DNA of 64,000 bases. Origin: Candidatus Ruminococcus avistercoris (GTDB lineage Bacteria; Bacillota; Clostridia; Lachnospirales; Lachnospiraceae). Under the pieces are notes generated by a model. That model saw only the letters and a list, made by a program, of their open reading frames with translations, did not search any database and had not been told where the DNA came from. A program made the translations under genes and the position numbers. This document shows positions 9,122 to 17,119 of this stretch, piece after piece. The stretch spans positions 21,467 to 85,466 of the forward strand of contig DWVJ01000016.1 in assembly GCA_019120315.1 (NCBI GenBank), read 5' to 3'. Every line of letters starts with the position of its first letter. The first letter of the stretch is position 1.

Positions 9122-10321
9122 GTGGACAGTACCAGGAAATACCGGCGTTTTCTCTGGGGACTGCTGGCGGGCTCCTTGCTGCTGTGCGCAGCCTACTTCT
9201 TTTATACGTCCGGAAAATCCATTCCCGATGAGATATCCGTATATGAAGGCCAGGAGGCACAGCTGGACGACATGCTGCCGTCAGAACTGTTTTCCTACGA
9301 CGAGGATATAGCTGTTTTGGGAGGAAATCAATACCAGCTGCAGTGCCGCCTTTTTGGCATTCTTCCGGTGAAAACAGTCAAAGTTCAGAGTATTCCCCGG
9401 GAAACGGTTTTTGTAAGCGGAGAAACCATCGGTATTTATATGGAGACAGACGGGGTGATGATCATTGGGGCCGGGGAGGTGGACGCAGTGGATGAGCTGC
9501 AGAAAAATCCAGCTGAAAATATAATCAGGCCCGGAGATTACATTTTGGAGGTGAACGGGAAAAAAATCAGCGATAAAAATGAACTGATCGAGATGGTGGG
9601 AAAAAGCGATGGGCAGAAAATGCAGCTTCTGCTTCGGCGGGGACTTGAGAAGGTCACAGTGGCGCTGACGCCGGTAATGACCAGAGATGGATCCTGCAAA
9701 CTGGGGATCTGGGTGCGGGACAATATACAGGGGATCGGCACCCTCACTTTTGTCAGAGACGACGGCACTTATGCCGCGCTGGGCCATGGGATCAGTGACA
9801 TTGATACCGGAGAACTGCTGCAGCTGTCAGAGGGCCAGCTGTATCGTTCAAAGATCCTTTCCGTATCCAGGGGAGCACGGGGGAATCCAGGCGAGTTAAA
9901 GGGGATGATTACTTATCGGGATCAGGAGCAGCTTGGCAGTATCAGCGTCAACCAATACAACGGGATCAGCGGCAGCCTGAATGAACGGGGAAAAAAAGAA
10001 CTTGCTCACCGGCAGATGGAGATCGGCCTTAAGCAGGAGGTGACGGCAGGCCCGGCATCCATCCTGTGCAGTGTGGACGGGGAGGTGAAAGAATATCAGG
10101 TTGAAATCCGGGAGATTGATTACCGGGGAGAGAGCAGCAATAAAAATTTTGTGATACATGTCACGGACAGCCGGCTTTTGGAGAGTACCGGCGGCATCGT
10201 CCAGGGTATGTCCGGATCTCCGGTGATACAAAATGGGAAGCTGATCGGAGCGGTAACGCATGTCTTCGTCCAGGACGCTGCCAGCGGATATGGAATTTTT
10301 GTGGAAAATATGGTTTCATGA
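9122..10321 (+). CDS. spoIVB: SpoIVB peptidase (stage IV sporulation signalling protease)
   Basis: A serine peptidase secreted from the forespore. It cleaves SpoIVFA and so triggers pro-sigma-K processing in the mother cell. The 399 residues begin with a single N-terminal membrane anchor (FLWGLLAGSLLLCAAYFFY), then a PDZ domain near 110-190 (DYILEVNGKKISDKNELIE), then the S55 domain with the catalytic His in AALGHGISDID and the catalytic Ser in GMSGSPVI. It starts with GTG at 9122, eleven bases after AAAGGA. It shows that the organism, or a recent ancestor, forms endospores. A strong terminator follows. Confidence 0.95.
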   Translation: MDSTRKYRRFLWGLLAGSLLLCAAYFFYTSGKSIPDEISVYEGQEAQLDDMLPSELFSYDEDIAVLGGNQYQLQCRLFGILPVKTVKVQSIPRETVFVSGETIGIYMETDGVMIIGAGEVDAVDELQKNPAENIIRPGDYILEVNGKKISDKNELIEMVGKSDGQKMQLLLRRGLEKVTVALTPVMTRDGSCKLGIWVRDNIQGIGTLTFVRDDGTYAALGHGISDIDTGELLQLSEGQLYRSKILSVSRGARGNPGELKGMITYRDQEQLGSISVNQYNGISGSLNERGKKELAHRQMEIGLKQEVTAGPASILCSVDGEVKEYQVEIREIDYRGESSNKNFVIHVTDSRLLESTGGIVQGMSGSPVIQNGKLIGAVTHVFVQDAASGYGIFVENMVS

Positions 10322-10322
10322 C

Positions 10323-10370
10323 AAAGAAGGTCTGCTGCGCTGAATTGTCAGTGCAGCAGACCTTCTTTTT
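10323..10370. terminator. Strong bidirectional terminator between spoIVB and tRNA-Val
   Basis: A perfect 16-bp stem (AAAGAAGGTCTGCTGC with its complement at 10353-10368) around a short loop, followed by TTTTT on the plus strand and a T-rich run on the minus strand. It serves spoIVB and the convergent tRNA gene. Confidence 0.9.
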
Positions 10371-10377
10371 AGGTCAG

Positions 10378-10451
10378 TGGAAGCAACGGGGCTCGAACCC
10401 GTGACCTCTCGCGTGTGAGGCGAACGCTCATCCCAGCTGAGCTATGCTTCC
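10378..10451 (-). tRNA. tRNA-Val (anticodon CAC)
   Basis: The minus strand reads GGAAGCATAGCTCAGCTGGG at the 5' end. The acceptor GGAAGCA pairs with TGCTTCC, the anticodon loop is CTCACAC (anticodon CAC, codon GUG), the T arm is GGGTTCGAGCCC, and the discriminator is A. CCA is not encoded. A promoter with TTGCAT, 16 bases, TATAAT lies just upstream. Confidence 0.96.
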
Positions 10452-10460
10452 ATGTGATTA

Positions 10461-10488
10461 ATTATAGCACGATGAATGTAAGATGCAA
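10461..10488 (-). promoter_or_regulatory. Promoter of tRNA-Val
   Basis: On the minus strand, -35 TTGCAT (10488-10483), a 16-base spacer and a perfect -10 TATAAT (10466-10461). The tRNA starts ten bases after the -10. Confidence 0.75.
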
Positions 10489-10542
10489 GCCCTTTTTTCT
10501 TTTTCTGGGTTCGGCGAGGTTTATTTTTTTCTCATCTTATAT

Positions 10543-10548
10543 TATAAT
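10543..10548 (+). promoter_or_regulatory. -10 element for the membrane protein/two-component operon
   Basis: TATAAT at 10543-10548 with a weak TTTATT 17 bases upstream (10520-10525). It lies 30 bases before the start codon at 10579. Confidence 0.5.
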
Positions 10549-10578
10549 AAAAAAAGCGGCGGAAAATGGAGGAAAATT

Positions 10579-11151
10579 ATGGAGATACAAGAACTGTTGC
10601 AAGGTGCCGGCAGACCCGAATGGCTGATGCTGGTTTGTATCGCAATCGCATTACTGAACTGCTTTTTCGGCTACAGACTTTTGAAATTCTGGATCTCATT
10701 TACCGGTTTTCTCATCGGAGGAACCGCGGGATACCTGATTGTGAATCAATATGTCAACAATGTAGCCTATGCCATACTTGCCGGTTTCCTGCTGGGCTTA
10801 CTGATCGGTTTTTTGGCCTGGCGGTTTTATCTGGCCGGCGTTTTCTTTATGGTGCTGATTATGATTTTTTCTCTTTTCCTGCGGGTGACCCCGCAAGAGC
10901 GGCTGTATCAGATTTTGATTCTGGCGGCGGGGCTGCTCGTATCTGCTGCGGGAGCCGTCGCTGCGGTCCGGCTGGTACGTCCGGCGGTGATCCTTGCCTC
11001 TGCGATCAGCGGCGGCTTTTCTGCGGCGGCGGATTTGGCAGAGTTTCTTAAACTGCAGGAATTATATCTGCCCCTTATCGTGGGAGTGTTATTGGCTGCT
11101 GCAGGAGCGGGGATACAGTTTCTGACGACACGTGACAGGGAAAAGGTCTGA
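10579..11151 (+). CDS. DUF4203-like integral membrane protein
   Basis: A 190-residue membrane protein with about six or seven hydrophobic segments and glycine-rich turns (FTGFLIGGTAGYLIVNQYV, GFLLGLLIGFLAWRFY). The pattern resembles DUF4203/TM198-type proteins of unknown function. The start at 10579 has GGAGG at 10568-10572; a longer ORF from 10483 has no ribosome site. The response regulator gene follows 24 bases later, so it may be co-expressed with the two-component system. It has no motif that gives a function. Confidence 0.75.
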   Translation: MEIQELLQGAGRPEWLMLVCIAIALLNCFFGYRLLKFWISFTGFLIGGTAGYLIVNQYVNNVAYAILAGFLLGLLIGFLAWRFYLAGVFFMVLIMIFSLFLRVTPQERLYQILILAAGLLVSAAGAVAAVRLVRPAVILASAISGGFSAAADLAEFLKLQELYLPLIVGVLLAAAGAGIQFLTTRDREKV

Positions 11152-11175
11152 ACAACTACAGGAGGTGCTTGGAGG

Positions 11176-11856
11176 ATGGATGCTTTGAAAATATTGGTAG
11201 TGGATGATGAGGCCAGGATGCGCAAGCTGGTAAAGGACTTTCTTACCAAACAGAATTTTACTGTACTGGAGGCGGAAGACGGGGAGCAGGCGCTGGATCT
11301 GTTTTTTGAGCAGAAAGATATCGCCATGGTGATTCTGGATGTGATGATGCCGAAGATGGACGGCTGGCAGGTCTGCAGGGAAATTCGAAAATATTCCAAG
11401 ACGCCGATTATCATGCTGACGGCAAAAGGGGAGGAGCAGGATGAGCTTTTGGGATTTGAATTGGGTGTAGATGAGTACATTTCCAAACCCTTCAGTCCGA
11501 AGATTCTGGTGGCCAGGGTGGAAGCCATTTTAAGAAGGACGGGAAAGGCGGATGCAGGCGACGTCCTTTCAGCCGGCGGGATCGTCATCGACAAGGCGGC
11601 CCATCTTGTGACAATCGACGGGAAACAGGTGGAACTTAGTTTTAAAGAGTTTGAACTGTTGACATACTTTATGGAAAATGAAGGAATCGCCCTTTCCAGA
11701 GAAAAAATTTTGAATAATGTCTGGAATTACGATTACTTTGGAGACGCCAGAACCATCGATACCCATGTGAAGAAATTAAGAGCCAAGATGGGGAAGAAGG
11801 GAGAGATGATCCGCACCATCTGGGGAATGGGCTATAAATTTGAGGTGAATGAATAA
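11176..11856 (+). CDS. OmpR/PhoB family response regulator
   Basis: A 226-residue transcription factor. The receiver domain shows the acidic pair (VVDDEARM), the phospho-acceptor Asp in MVILDVMMPKMDGW near residue 56, and the conserved Lys in YISKPFSP. The C-terminal winged helix is of the OmpR type (REKILNNVWNYDYFGDARTIDTHVKKLR is its recognition region). Two GGAGG sites precede the start, at 11161 and 11171. The kinase gene starts two bases after the stop, forming a classical pair. The target is unknown. Confidence 0.92.
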   Translation: MDALKILVVDDEARMRKLVKDFLTKQNFTVLEAEDGEQALDLFFEQKDIAMVILDVMMPKMDGWQVCREIRKYSKTPIIMLTAKGEEQDELLGFELGVDEYISKPFSPKILVARVEAILRRTGKADAGDVLSAGGIVIDKAAHLVTIDGKQVELSFKEFELLTYFMENEGIALSREKILNNVWNYDYFGDARTIDTHVKKLRAKMGKKGEMIRTIWGMGYKFEVNE

Positions 11857-11858
11857 AA

Positions 11859-13322
11859 ATGACGGTTAAACATTCCATTCGCAGGCAGGTGGCGCTGGTT
11901 TTCATCGGACTGATGGTGCTGGCGCTGTTGACTTTGGCGCTGTGCAACCGGCTTTTTCTGGAGGATTTTTATGTTTCCTCCAAAATGAAAATTCTGGAAG
12001 ACAGTATGGAGTTCCTTAACGAGCATGATATCGCCCAAGGAAGCGGTGATTTTTCTTTATACTGTACCAATAATAATCTGAGTTATGCTGTGGCAAGCGC
12101 CAATTACAGCCGGGTTTACACCAATATGATCGAAGAAAGCGGCGATCTGCTGGCTGCCAGGCTGTTCGGGTACATGGCGGGCATTGACGATAGCGAACCT
12201 GTCGTTTTGAAAAAAACGGATCAGTATACCATACAGAAGAACGAAGATATCCGCAAAGAGACCACATACGTGGAAATCTGGGGACAGCTGGATAACGGAC
12301 AGAGTTTTATCATCCGTACGCCCCTGGAAAGCATCCGGGAAAGTGTGACCATATCCAACCGGTTCTATCTTTATACAGGACTTGGCGTGGGTATTCTGGC
12401 AACTTTTATCATCTGGATGGTTACAAAACGTCTGACCCGGCCGGTGATCGAACTGACGAAGATGTCCCAGAGGATGGCGGCTCTGGATTTTGACGCCCGT
12501 TATGAGTGCGGCGGAGACGATGAGATCGGCGTTCTGGGATCTAATTTTAATGCGATGTCGGAAAAACTGGAGTCTACTATTTCAGAGTTAAAAAGCGCCA
12601 ACAATGAGCTGCAAAAGGATATCGAGAAGAAGACGCAGATCGATGAGATGAGGAAAGAGTTTCTTTCCAATGTGTCCCATGAACTGAAAACTCCTATTGC
12701 GTTGATTCAGGGATATGCAGAAGGGCTGCAGGACAATATCAATGAGGATGAGGAAAGCCGTCAGTTTTACTGCGAGGTTATCATAGATGAAGCTTCAAAG
12801 ATGAATAAGATGGTCAAAAAACTGCTGACATTGAATCAGCTGGAATTCGGAAACGATCAGATTACGATGGAACGTTTTGATATCGCCGATCTGATTCGGG
12901 GCGTGATTTCGTCCGCTTCCATTCTGGCAGAACAAAAGCAGGTACAGATCATTTTTTCAAAAAAAGATCCCGTGTACGTATGGGCGGATGAATTCAAAGT
13001 GGAGGAAGTGGTGACCAATTACCTTTCCAACGCATTGAATCATGTAAAGAATGAAAATATCATCGAAGTACGCTGCATCCTTGCCAAGGACAAGGTCAGA
13101 GTAACGGTGTTTAATACGGGAGATCCCATCCCGGAGGAAGATCTGGAGAAGATCTGGATCAAATTCTATAAAGTGGATAAGGCGAGAACCAGAGCCTATG
13201 GGGGAAGCGGCATCGGTTTGTCCATCGTTAAAGCGATTATGGACTCTATGAATCAGCAGTGCGGTGTGAAAAACTACGACAATGGCGTGGAGTTCTGGTT
13301 TGAACTGGAGGCAAAAGCATAA
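11859..13322 (+). CDS. Sensor histidine kinase, HAMP type
   Basis: A 487-residue membrane kinase partnered with the preceding regulator. It has TM1 near residues 10-32, an extracytoplasmic sensor of about 130 residues, and TM2 near 167-187 (YTGLGVGILATFIIWMV). A HAMP domain follows (KRLTRPVIELTKMSQRMAALD), then the HisKA motif FLSNVSHELKTPIALIQGYA (phosphorylated His) and an ATPase domain with GGSGIGLSIVKAIMD. The sensor region is not similar to any ligand domain I recognise, so the stimulus is unknown. Confidence 0.92.
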   Translation: MTVKHSIRRQVALVFIGLMVLALLTLALCNRLFLEDFYVSSKMKILEDSMEFLNEHDIAQGSGDFSLYCTNNNLSYAVASANYSRVYTNMIEESGDLLAARLFGYMAGIDDSEPVVLKKTDQYTIQKNEDIRKETTYVEIWGQLDNGQSFIIRTPLESIRESVTISNRFYLYTGLGVGILATFIIWMVTKRLTRPVIELTKMSQRMAALDFDARYECGGDDEIGVLGSNFNAMSEKLESTISELKSANNELQKDIEKKTQIDEMRKEFLSNVSHELKTPIALIQGYAEGLQDNINEDEESRQFYCEVIIDEASKMNKMVKKLLTLNQLEFGNDQITMERFDIADLIRGVISSASILAEQKQVQIIFSKKDPVYVWADEFKVEEVVTNYLSNALNHVKNENIIEVRCILAKDKVRVTVFNTGDPIPEEDLEKIWIKFYKVDKARTRAYGGSGIGLSIVKAIMDSMNQQCGVKNYDNGVEFWFELEAKA

Positions 13323-13341
13323 AAGACAAGGAGAAGAACAG

Positions 13342-13962
13342 ATGATTGCGATAATCGATTATGACGCCGGCAACATGAAGAGTGTGGAAAAAGCACTTTT
13401 GCTGCTGGGCGAGCAGGTGATGTTTACCAGAGACCGGGAGGAGATCCTGCACGCGGACGGGGTGATCCTGCCCGGCGTAGGGGCATTTGGCCATGCCATG
13501 GACAATCTTCACCGATATAATCTGGTGCCGGCCATCGAAGAAGTGGTGGAAAAAAATACCCCTTTTCTGGGGATCTGTCTGGGACTGCAGCTTTTGTTTG
13601 AGGAAAGCGAGGAAAATCCAGGGGTCAGCGGGCTTGGAATTTTAAAGGGAAGCATCCGCAGGATCCCGCCGAAACCGGAACTGAAAATTCCCCATATGGG
13701 GTGGAATTCCCTGGAATTAAAGCACGACGGACGGCTCTTTCGGGGAATATCCGGCGTCCCTTACGTCTATTTTGTGCATTCCTATTATCTGCAGGCTGCG
13801 GATGAGAGGATCGTGACGGCGACTACACAGTACAGCACCTCCATCGACGCTTCCGTGGAGCAGGGAAATGTATTTGCCTGCCAGTTCCATCCGGAAAAAA
13901 GTTCGGACACAGGGCTGAAAATTCTGCAAAATTTTGCCGATATTGTAAAGGGGGAATCATAA
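13342..13962 (+). CDS. hisH: Imidazole glycerol phosphate synthase, glutaminase subunit
   Basis: Supplies ammonia from glutamine to HisF for histidine synthesis. The 206 residues have the HisH N-terminus [14 protein letters not shown], the nucleophile Cys in [11 protein letters not shown] and the His-Glu of the triad in QFHPEKSS. The start at 13342 is preceded by AAGGAGAAG; the longer in-frame ORF begins inside the kinase gene. hisF starts one base after the stop. Other his genes are absent here, so the pair is separated from the rest of the pathway. Confidence 0.95.
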   Translation: MIAIIDYDAGNMKSVEKALLLLGEQVMFTRDREEILHADGVILPGVGAFGHAMDNLHRYNLVPAIEEVVEKNTPFLGICLGLQLLFEESEENPGVSGLGILKGSIRRIPPKPELKIPHMGWNSLELKHDGRLFRGISGVPYVYFVHSYYLQAADERIVTATTQYSTSIDASVEQGNVFACQFHPEKSSDTGLKILQNFADIVKGES

Positions 13963-13963
13963 T

Positions 13964-14725
13964 ATGCTTACGAAACGAATCATTCCCTGTCTGGATGTGA
14001 ATGACGGAAGGGTGGTAAAGGGCGTCAATTTTGTCAATCTGCAGGATGCCGGCGACCCGGTGGAGATCGCCAAGGCGTACGACAAAGCAGGTGCGGACGA
14101 GGTGGTATTTCTGGATATTACGGCTTCTTCCGATAACCGGAAAACCGTGGTGGATATGGTGCGGGCCGTGGCGGCTAAAGTATTTATTCCCTTTACGGTG
14201 GGAGGCGGGATCCGTACTGTAGACGATTTCAAAATATTGCTTCGGGAGGGCGCAGATAAAATATCTGTCAATTCTTCTGTCATCAACCGCCCGGAACTGA
14301 TCACAGAGGCTGCGGAAAAATTCGGCAGCCAGTGCGTGGTGGTGGCCATCGACGCCAAGCGGCGCCCCGATGGCAGCGGCTGGAATATTTATAAAAACGG
14401 CGGCCGGATCGATGTAGGTATCGACGCCGTAGAGTGGGCCAAAAAAGCGGAGCGTCTGGGAGCGGGAGAGATTCTTCTGACCAGCATGGACTGCGACGGT
14501 ACTAAAGCCGGATATGATATCGAACTGACCAGAGCCATTGCAAAGAGCGTGTCCATTCCGGTGATCGCATCTGGCGGCGCCGGTACGCTGGAGCACTTTT
14601 ACGATGCGTTGACGGAGGGGAAGGCGGATGCCGTTTTAGCCGCTTCCTTGTTCCACTATAAAGAACTGGAGATAAAAGAAGTGAAAAAATACCTGGCAGA
14701 CCGGGGAATCCCGGTGCGCCTGTAG
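13964..14725 (+). CDS. hisF: Imidazole glycerol phosphate synthase, cyclase subunit
   Basis: A (beta/alpha)8 barrel that makes imidazole glycerol phosphate and AICAR from PRFAR. The 253 residues include the catalytic Asp in [17 protein letters not shown] and the second in [15 protein letters not shown], plus the phosphate-binding GGGIRTVDD and [10 protein letters not shown]. It is tightly coupled to hisH (one-base gap), with GGGGAATC before the start. Confidence 0.96.
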   Translation: MLTKRIIPCLDVNDGRVVKGVNFVNLQDAGDPVEIAKAYDKAGADEVVFLDITASSDNRKTVVDMVRAVAAKVFIPFTVGGGIRTVDDFKILLREGADKISVNSSVINRPELITEAAEKFGSQCVVVAIDAKRRPDGSGWNIYKNGGRIDVGIDAVEWAKKAERLGAGEILLTSMDCDGTKAGYDIELTRAIAKSVSIPVIASGGAGTLEHFYDALTEGKADAVLAASLFHYKELEIKEVKKYLADRGIPVRL

Positions 14726-14742
14726 AAGAAAGGATGTCAGTC

Positions 14743-15417
14743 ATGCCGCCGATCAGTGGTGAATGGGCCGAAGCGCTGGCCCCGGAATTTAAAAAGCCCT
14801 ATTATAAAAAATTATTTCAGACTGTGTCAGAGGAATACCGCACACACCGGATCTTTCCGCCGGGAGATGATATTTTCAACGCGTTTCATTTAACGCCGCT
14901 GCCCCAGGTGAAAGTAGTGATTCTGGGGCAGGATCCTTACCATGGAGAGGGGCAGGCCCACGGCCTTTGCTTTTCCGTACGGCCGGATGTGGAGATACCG
15001 CCGTCCCTGGTCAATATTTACAAAGAGCTGGAAGAGGATGTGGGATGCTATATTCCCAATAACGGTTATCTGGAAAAATGGGCCCGGCAGGGCGTGCTGC
15101 TGCTGAATACGGTGTTGACCGTGCGGGCGCATCAAGCCAATTCCCACAGGGGAATCGGCTGGGAGGAGTTCACCGACGCAGCCATACGAGTGCTGGCTGC
15201 CCAGGATCGGCCAATGGTTTTTATTTTATGGGGAAAGCCTGCCCAGGCGAAAAAGCCCATGATTACCAATCCAAAGCATCTGGTGCTTTTTTCCGCCCAT
15301 CCCAGCCCGCTGTCCGCTTACCGCGGCTTTTTCGGCAGCCGGGTTTTCAGCAGGACAAATCAATATCTGGAGAGTCACGGGCTTACGCCCATCGACTGGC
15401 AGATTGAAAATATATGA
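14743..15417 (+). CDS. ung: Uracil-DNA glycosylase, family 1
   Basis: Removes uracil from DNA to start base-excision repair. Family motifs are clear: the catalytic Asp in VVILGQDPYHGEGQAHGLCFSV near residue 62 and the His loop in HPSPLSAYRGFFGSRVFS near residue 185. The start at 14743 is preferred because AGGA (14731-14734) is eight bases upstream; an in-frame ATG at 14734 would sit on top of that site. The product is 224 residues, the normal length. Confidence 0.95.
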   Translation: MPPISGEWAEALAPEFKKPYYKKLFQTVSEEYRTHRIFPPGDDIFNAFHLTPLPQVKVVILGQDPYHGEGQAHGLCFSVRPDVEIPPSLVNIYKELEEDVGCYIPNNGYLEKWARQGVLLLNTVLTVRAHQANSHRGIGWEEFTDAAIRVLAAQDRPMVFILWGKPAQAKKPMITNPKHLVLFSAHPSPLSAYRGFFGSRVFSRTNQYLESHGLTPIDWQIENI

Positions 15418-15431
15418 CCGGGGAGGATAAG

Positions 15432-17054
15432 ATGAACAGGAAAAACGCATCCTTTGTCAGACAGGCCACTTTCCTGATGGTGGCAGGATTGATCGTGCGG
15501 ATCATCGGCCTGCTGTACCGGACACCGATGAAGGCGACCATCGGAGGTCTGGGATATGGATATTATGGATACGCCTATAACGTATATAACATTCTGCTGC
15601 TGATTTCCGGATACAGTATTCCGGTGGCAGTGTCGAAACTGATGGCGGAGAGGATCGCGAAAAAGCAGTACCGTAACGCGCAGCGGGTATTCTGGGGCGC
15701 GGTGCTGTATATCCTTATCATTGGTTCGCTGGCCGGGCTTGTGGCTTTCGTATTCGCCAGACAGCTGCTGCCGGCCGGTGCGGACGGCGCTGTGATGGCC
15801 TTGCGGATCCTGGCGCCGGTGATCCTGCTGGCGGGACTTCTGGGCGTGCTTCGGGGTTATTTCCAGGCAAATAACAATATGATGCCCACGTCGGTTTCTC
15901 AGATTCTGGAACAGATTTTAAATGCTGTGGTCAGCGTGCTGGCGGCCTGGATGCTGGTGAAAAGCTTTGGATCCACACCGGAGGCAAAAGCCAGTTACGG
16001 AGCGGCCGGCGGTACGCTGGGTACGGCGGCCGGCGTCCTGATGGGGATTCTTTTCATGCTGCTGGTATTTGCCGTGAACAGAAAGGTCATTAAAAAGCGG
16101 ATTTTGCGGGACAGGACAGAGCATACGGAAAGCGCTTCGGAAATTGCCAGAGTGATTCTGCTGATGATGACGCCGGTAATTTTCAGCACTTTCATCTACA
16201 ATGCCAGCGCCTATATCGACCAGTCCATTTTTTCTCCGCTGATGCTGGCCCAAGGAGCTGCTGCGGACGATATCACCACTATCTATGGCGTCTTCAGCGG
16301 ACAGTACATGGTGCTGATCAACATCCCGGTGGCGCTGGCAAATGCCACGTCCACGGCCATGATGCCCCAGATCACAGGCAACTATGCCACCGGGGCTTAT
16401 GAGGAGGCCAGGAACAAGATCCACGAGGCCATCCGCATGACCATGTTTATCGCCATTCCGGCGGCGGTGGGGCTGGCTGTGCTGGCTTTTCCCATCATGC
16501 AGATTCTGTTTCCGGGGTCGCCCGATGAAGCAGGCTGGCTGCTGGTTGCAGGAGCGGTATCGGTTCTTTTTTATTCTCTGTCCACCATCACCAACGGTGT
16601 GCTGCAGGGAATCGGGAAACAGCATCTGCCACTGCGCAACGCTTCCATCTCGCTGGTGATTAACGTGGCGGTGCTGGCGGCGCTGACCTGGTTTACCAAC
16701 CTTGGAATATACAGTGTGCTGGCTTCCACCGTGGCGTATTCGCTGAGCATGTGTATTTTGAATCAGCTGTCAGTGAGAAAGCATCTGGATTACAGAAATG
16801 AATTCCTTCAGACCTATGGCAAACCGCTGGCCGCAGCGGCCGGCATGGGAATCGCCGCCTGGATCATCTACTACGGTCTGAGTATTGTGGTTCCTTCTGC
16901 GCTGATCTGTCTGATTCCGGCGGTACTTCTGGCCATCCTCATCTATCTGATTCTTTTCGAAGTGGTGACCAAGATGAAAGAAGAGGAACTTCGTGGCTAC
17001 CCCATGGGAGGACTGATTGTAAAAGTATTGAAGGCGCTGCGGGTGTTGAGATAA
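15432..17054 (+). CDS. Lipid flippase of the SpoVB/MATE (polysaccharide biosynthesis) family
   Basis: A 540-residue integral membrane protein with about 14 hydrophobic segments. It belongs to the MOP exporter superfamily that includes SpoVB, MurJ and Wzx. The N-terminus FVRQATFLMVAGLIVRIIGLLYRTPM and the conserved YGYAYNVYNILLLISGYSIPVAVSKL match SpoVB-like proteins, which flip lipid-linked cell-wall precursors or serve spore cortex synthesis. The start at 15432 has GGGGAGG nine bases upstream; an ATG at 15414 overlaps ung. Which lipid it moves cannot be told. A strong terminator follows. Confidence 0.88.
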   Translation: MNRKNASFVRQATFLMVAGLIVRIIGLLYRTPMKATIGGLGYGYYGYAYNVYNILLLISGYSIPVAVSKLMAERIAKKQYRNAQRVFWGAVLYILIIGSLAGLVAFVFARQLLPAGADGAVMALRILAPVILLAGLLGVLRGYFQANNNMMPTSVSQILEQILNAVVSVLAAWMLVKSFGSTPEAKASYGAAGGTLGTAAGVLMGILFMLLVFAVNRKVIKKRILRDRTEHTESASEIARVILLMMTPVIFSTFIYNASAYIDQSIFSPLMLAQGAAADDITTIYGVFSGQYMVLINIPVALANATSTAMMPQITGNYATGAYEEARNKIHEAIRMTMFIAIPAAVGLAVLAFPIMQILFPGSPDEAGWLLVAGAVSVLFYSLSTITNGVLQGIGKQHLPLRNASISLVINVAVLAALTWFTNLGIYSVLASTVAYSLSMCILNQLSVRKHLDYRNEFLQTYGKPLAAAAGMGIAAWIIYYGLSIVVPSALICLIPAVLLAILIYLILFEVVTKMKEEELRGYPMGGLIVKVLKALRVLR

Positions 17055-17066
17055 AAAGGTATGATA

Positions 17067-17114
17067 AAATCCCTGTTTCTCATCCTTTCAAGAGATGAGA
17101 GACAGGGATTTTTT
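17067..17114. terminator. Bidirectional terminator between two convergent genes
   Basis: AAATCCCTGTTTCTCATC (17067-17084) pairs with 17094-17111 over 18 bp with one G.U pair, followed by TTTTTT on the plus strand. On the minus strand the arm ends in a T-rich run, so it can also end the convergent activase transcript. Confidence 0.88.
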
Positions 17115-17119
17115 GCAGT

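Noticed and set aside
10415..10627. ORF of 70 codons across the tRNA-Val region.
   Set aside because: It runs through the tRNA gene and its promoter, has no ribosome site and no family pattern.
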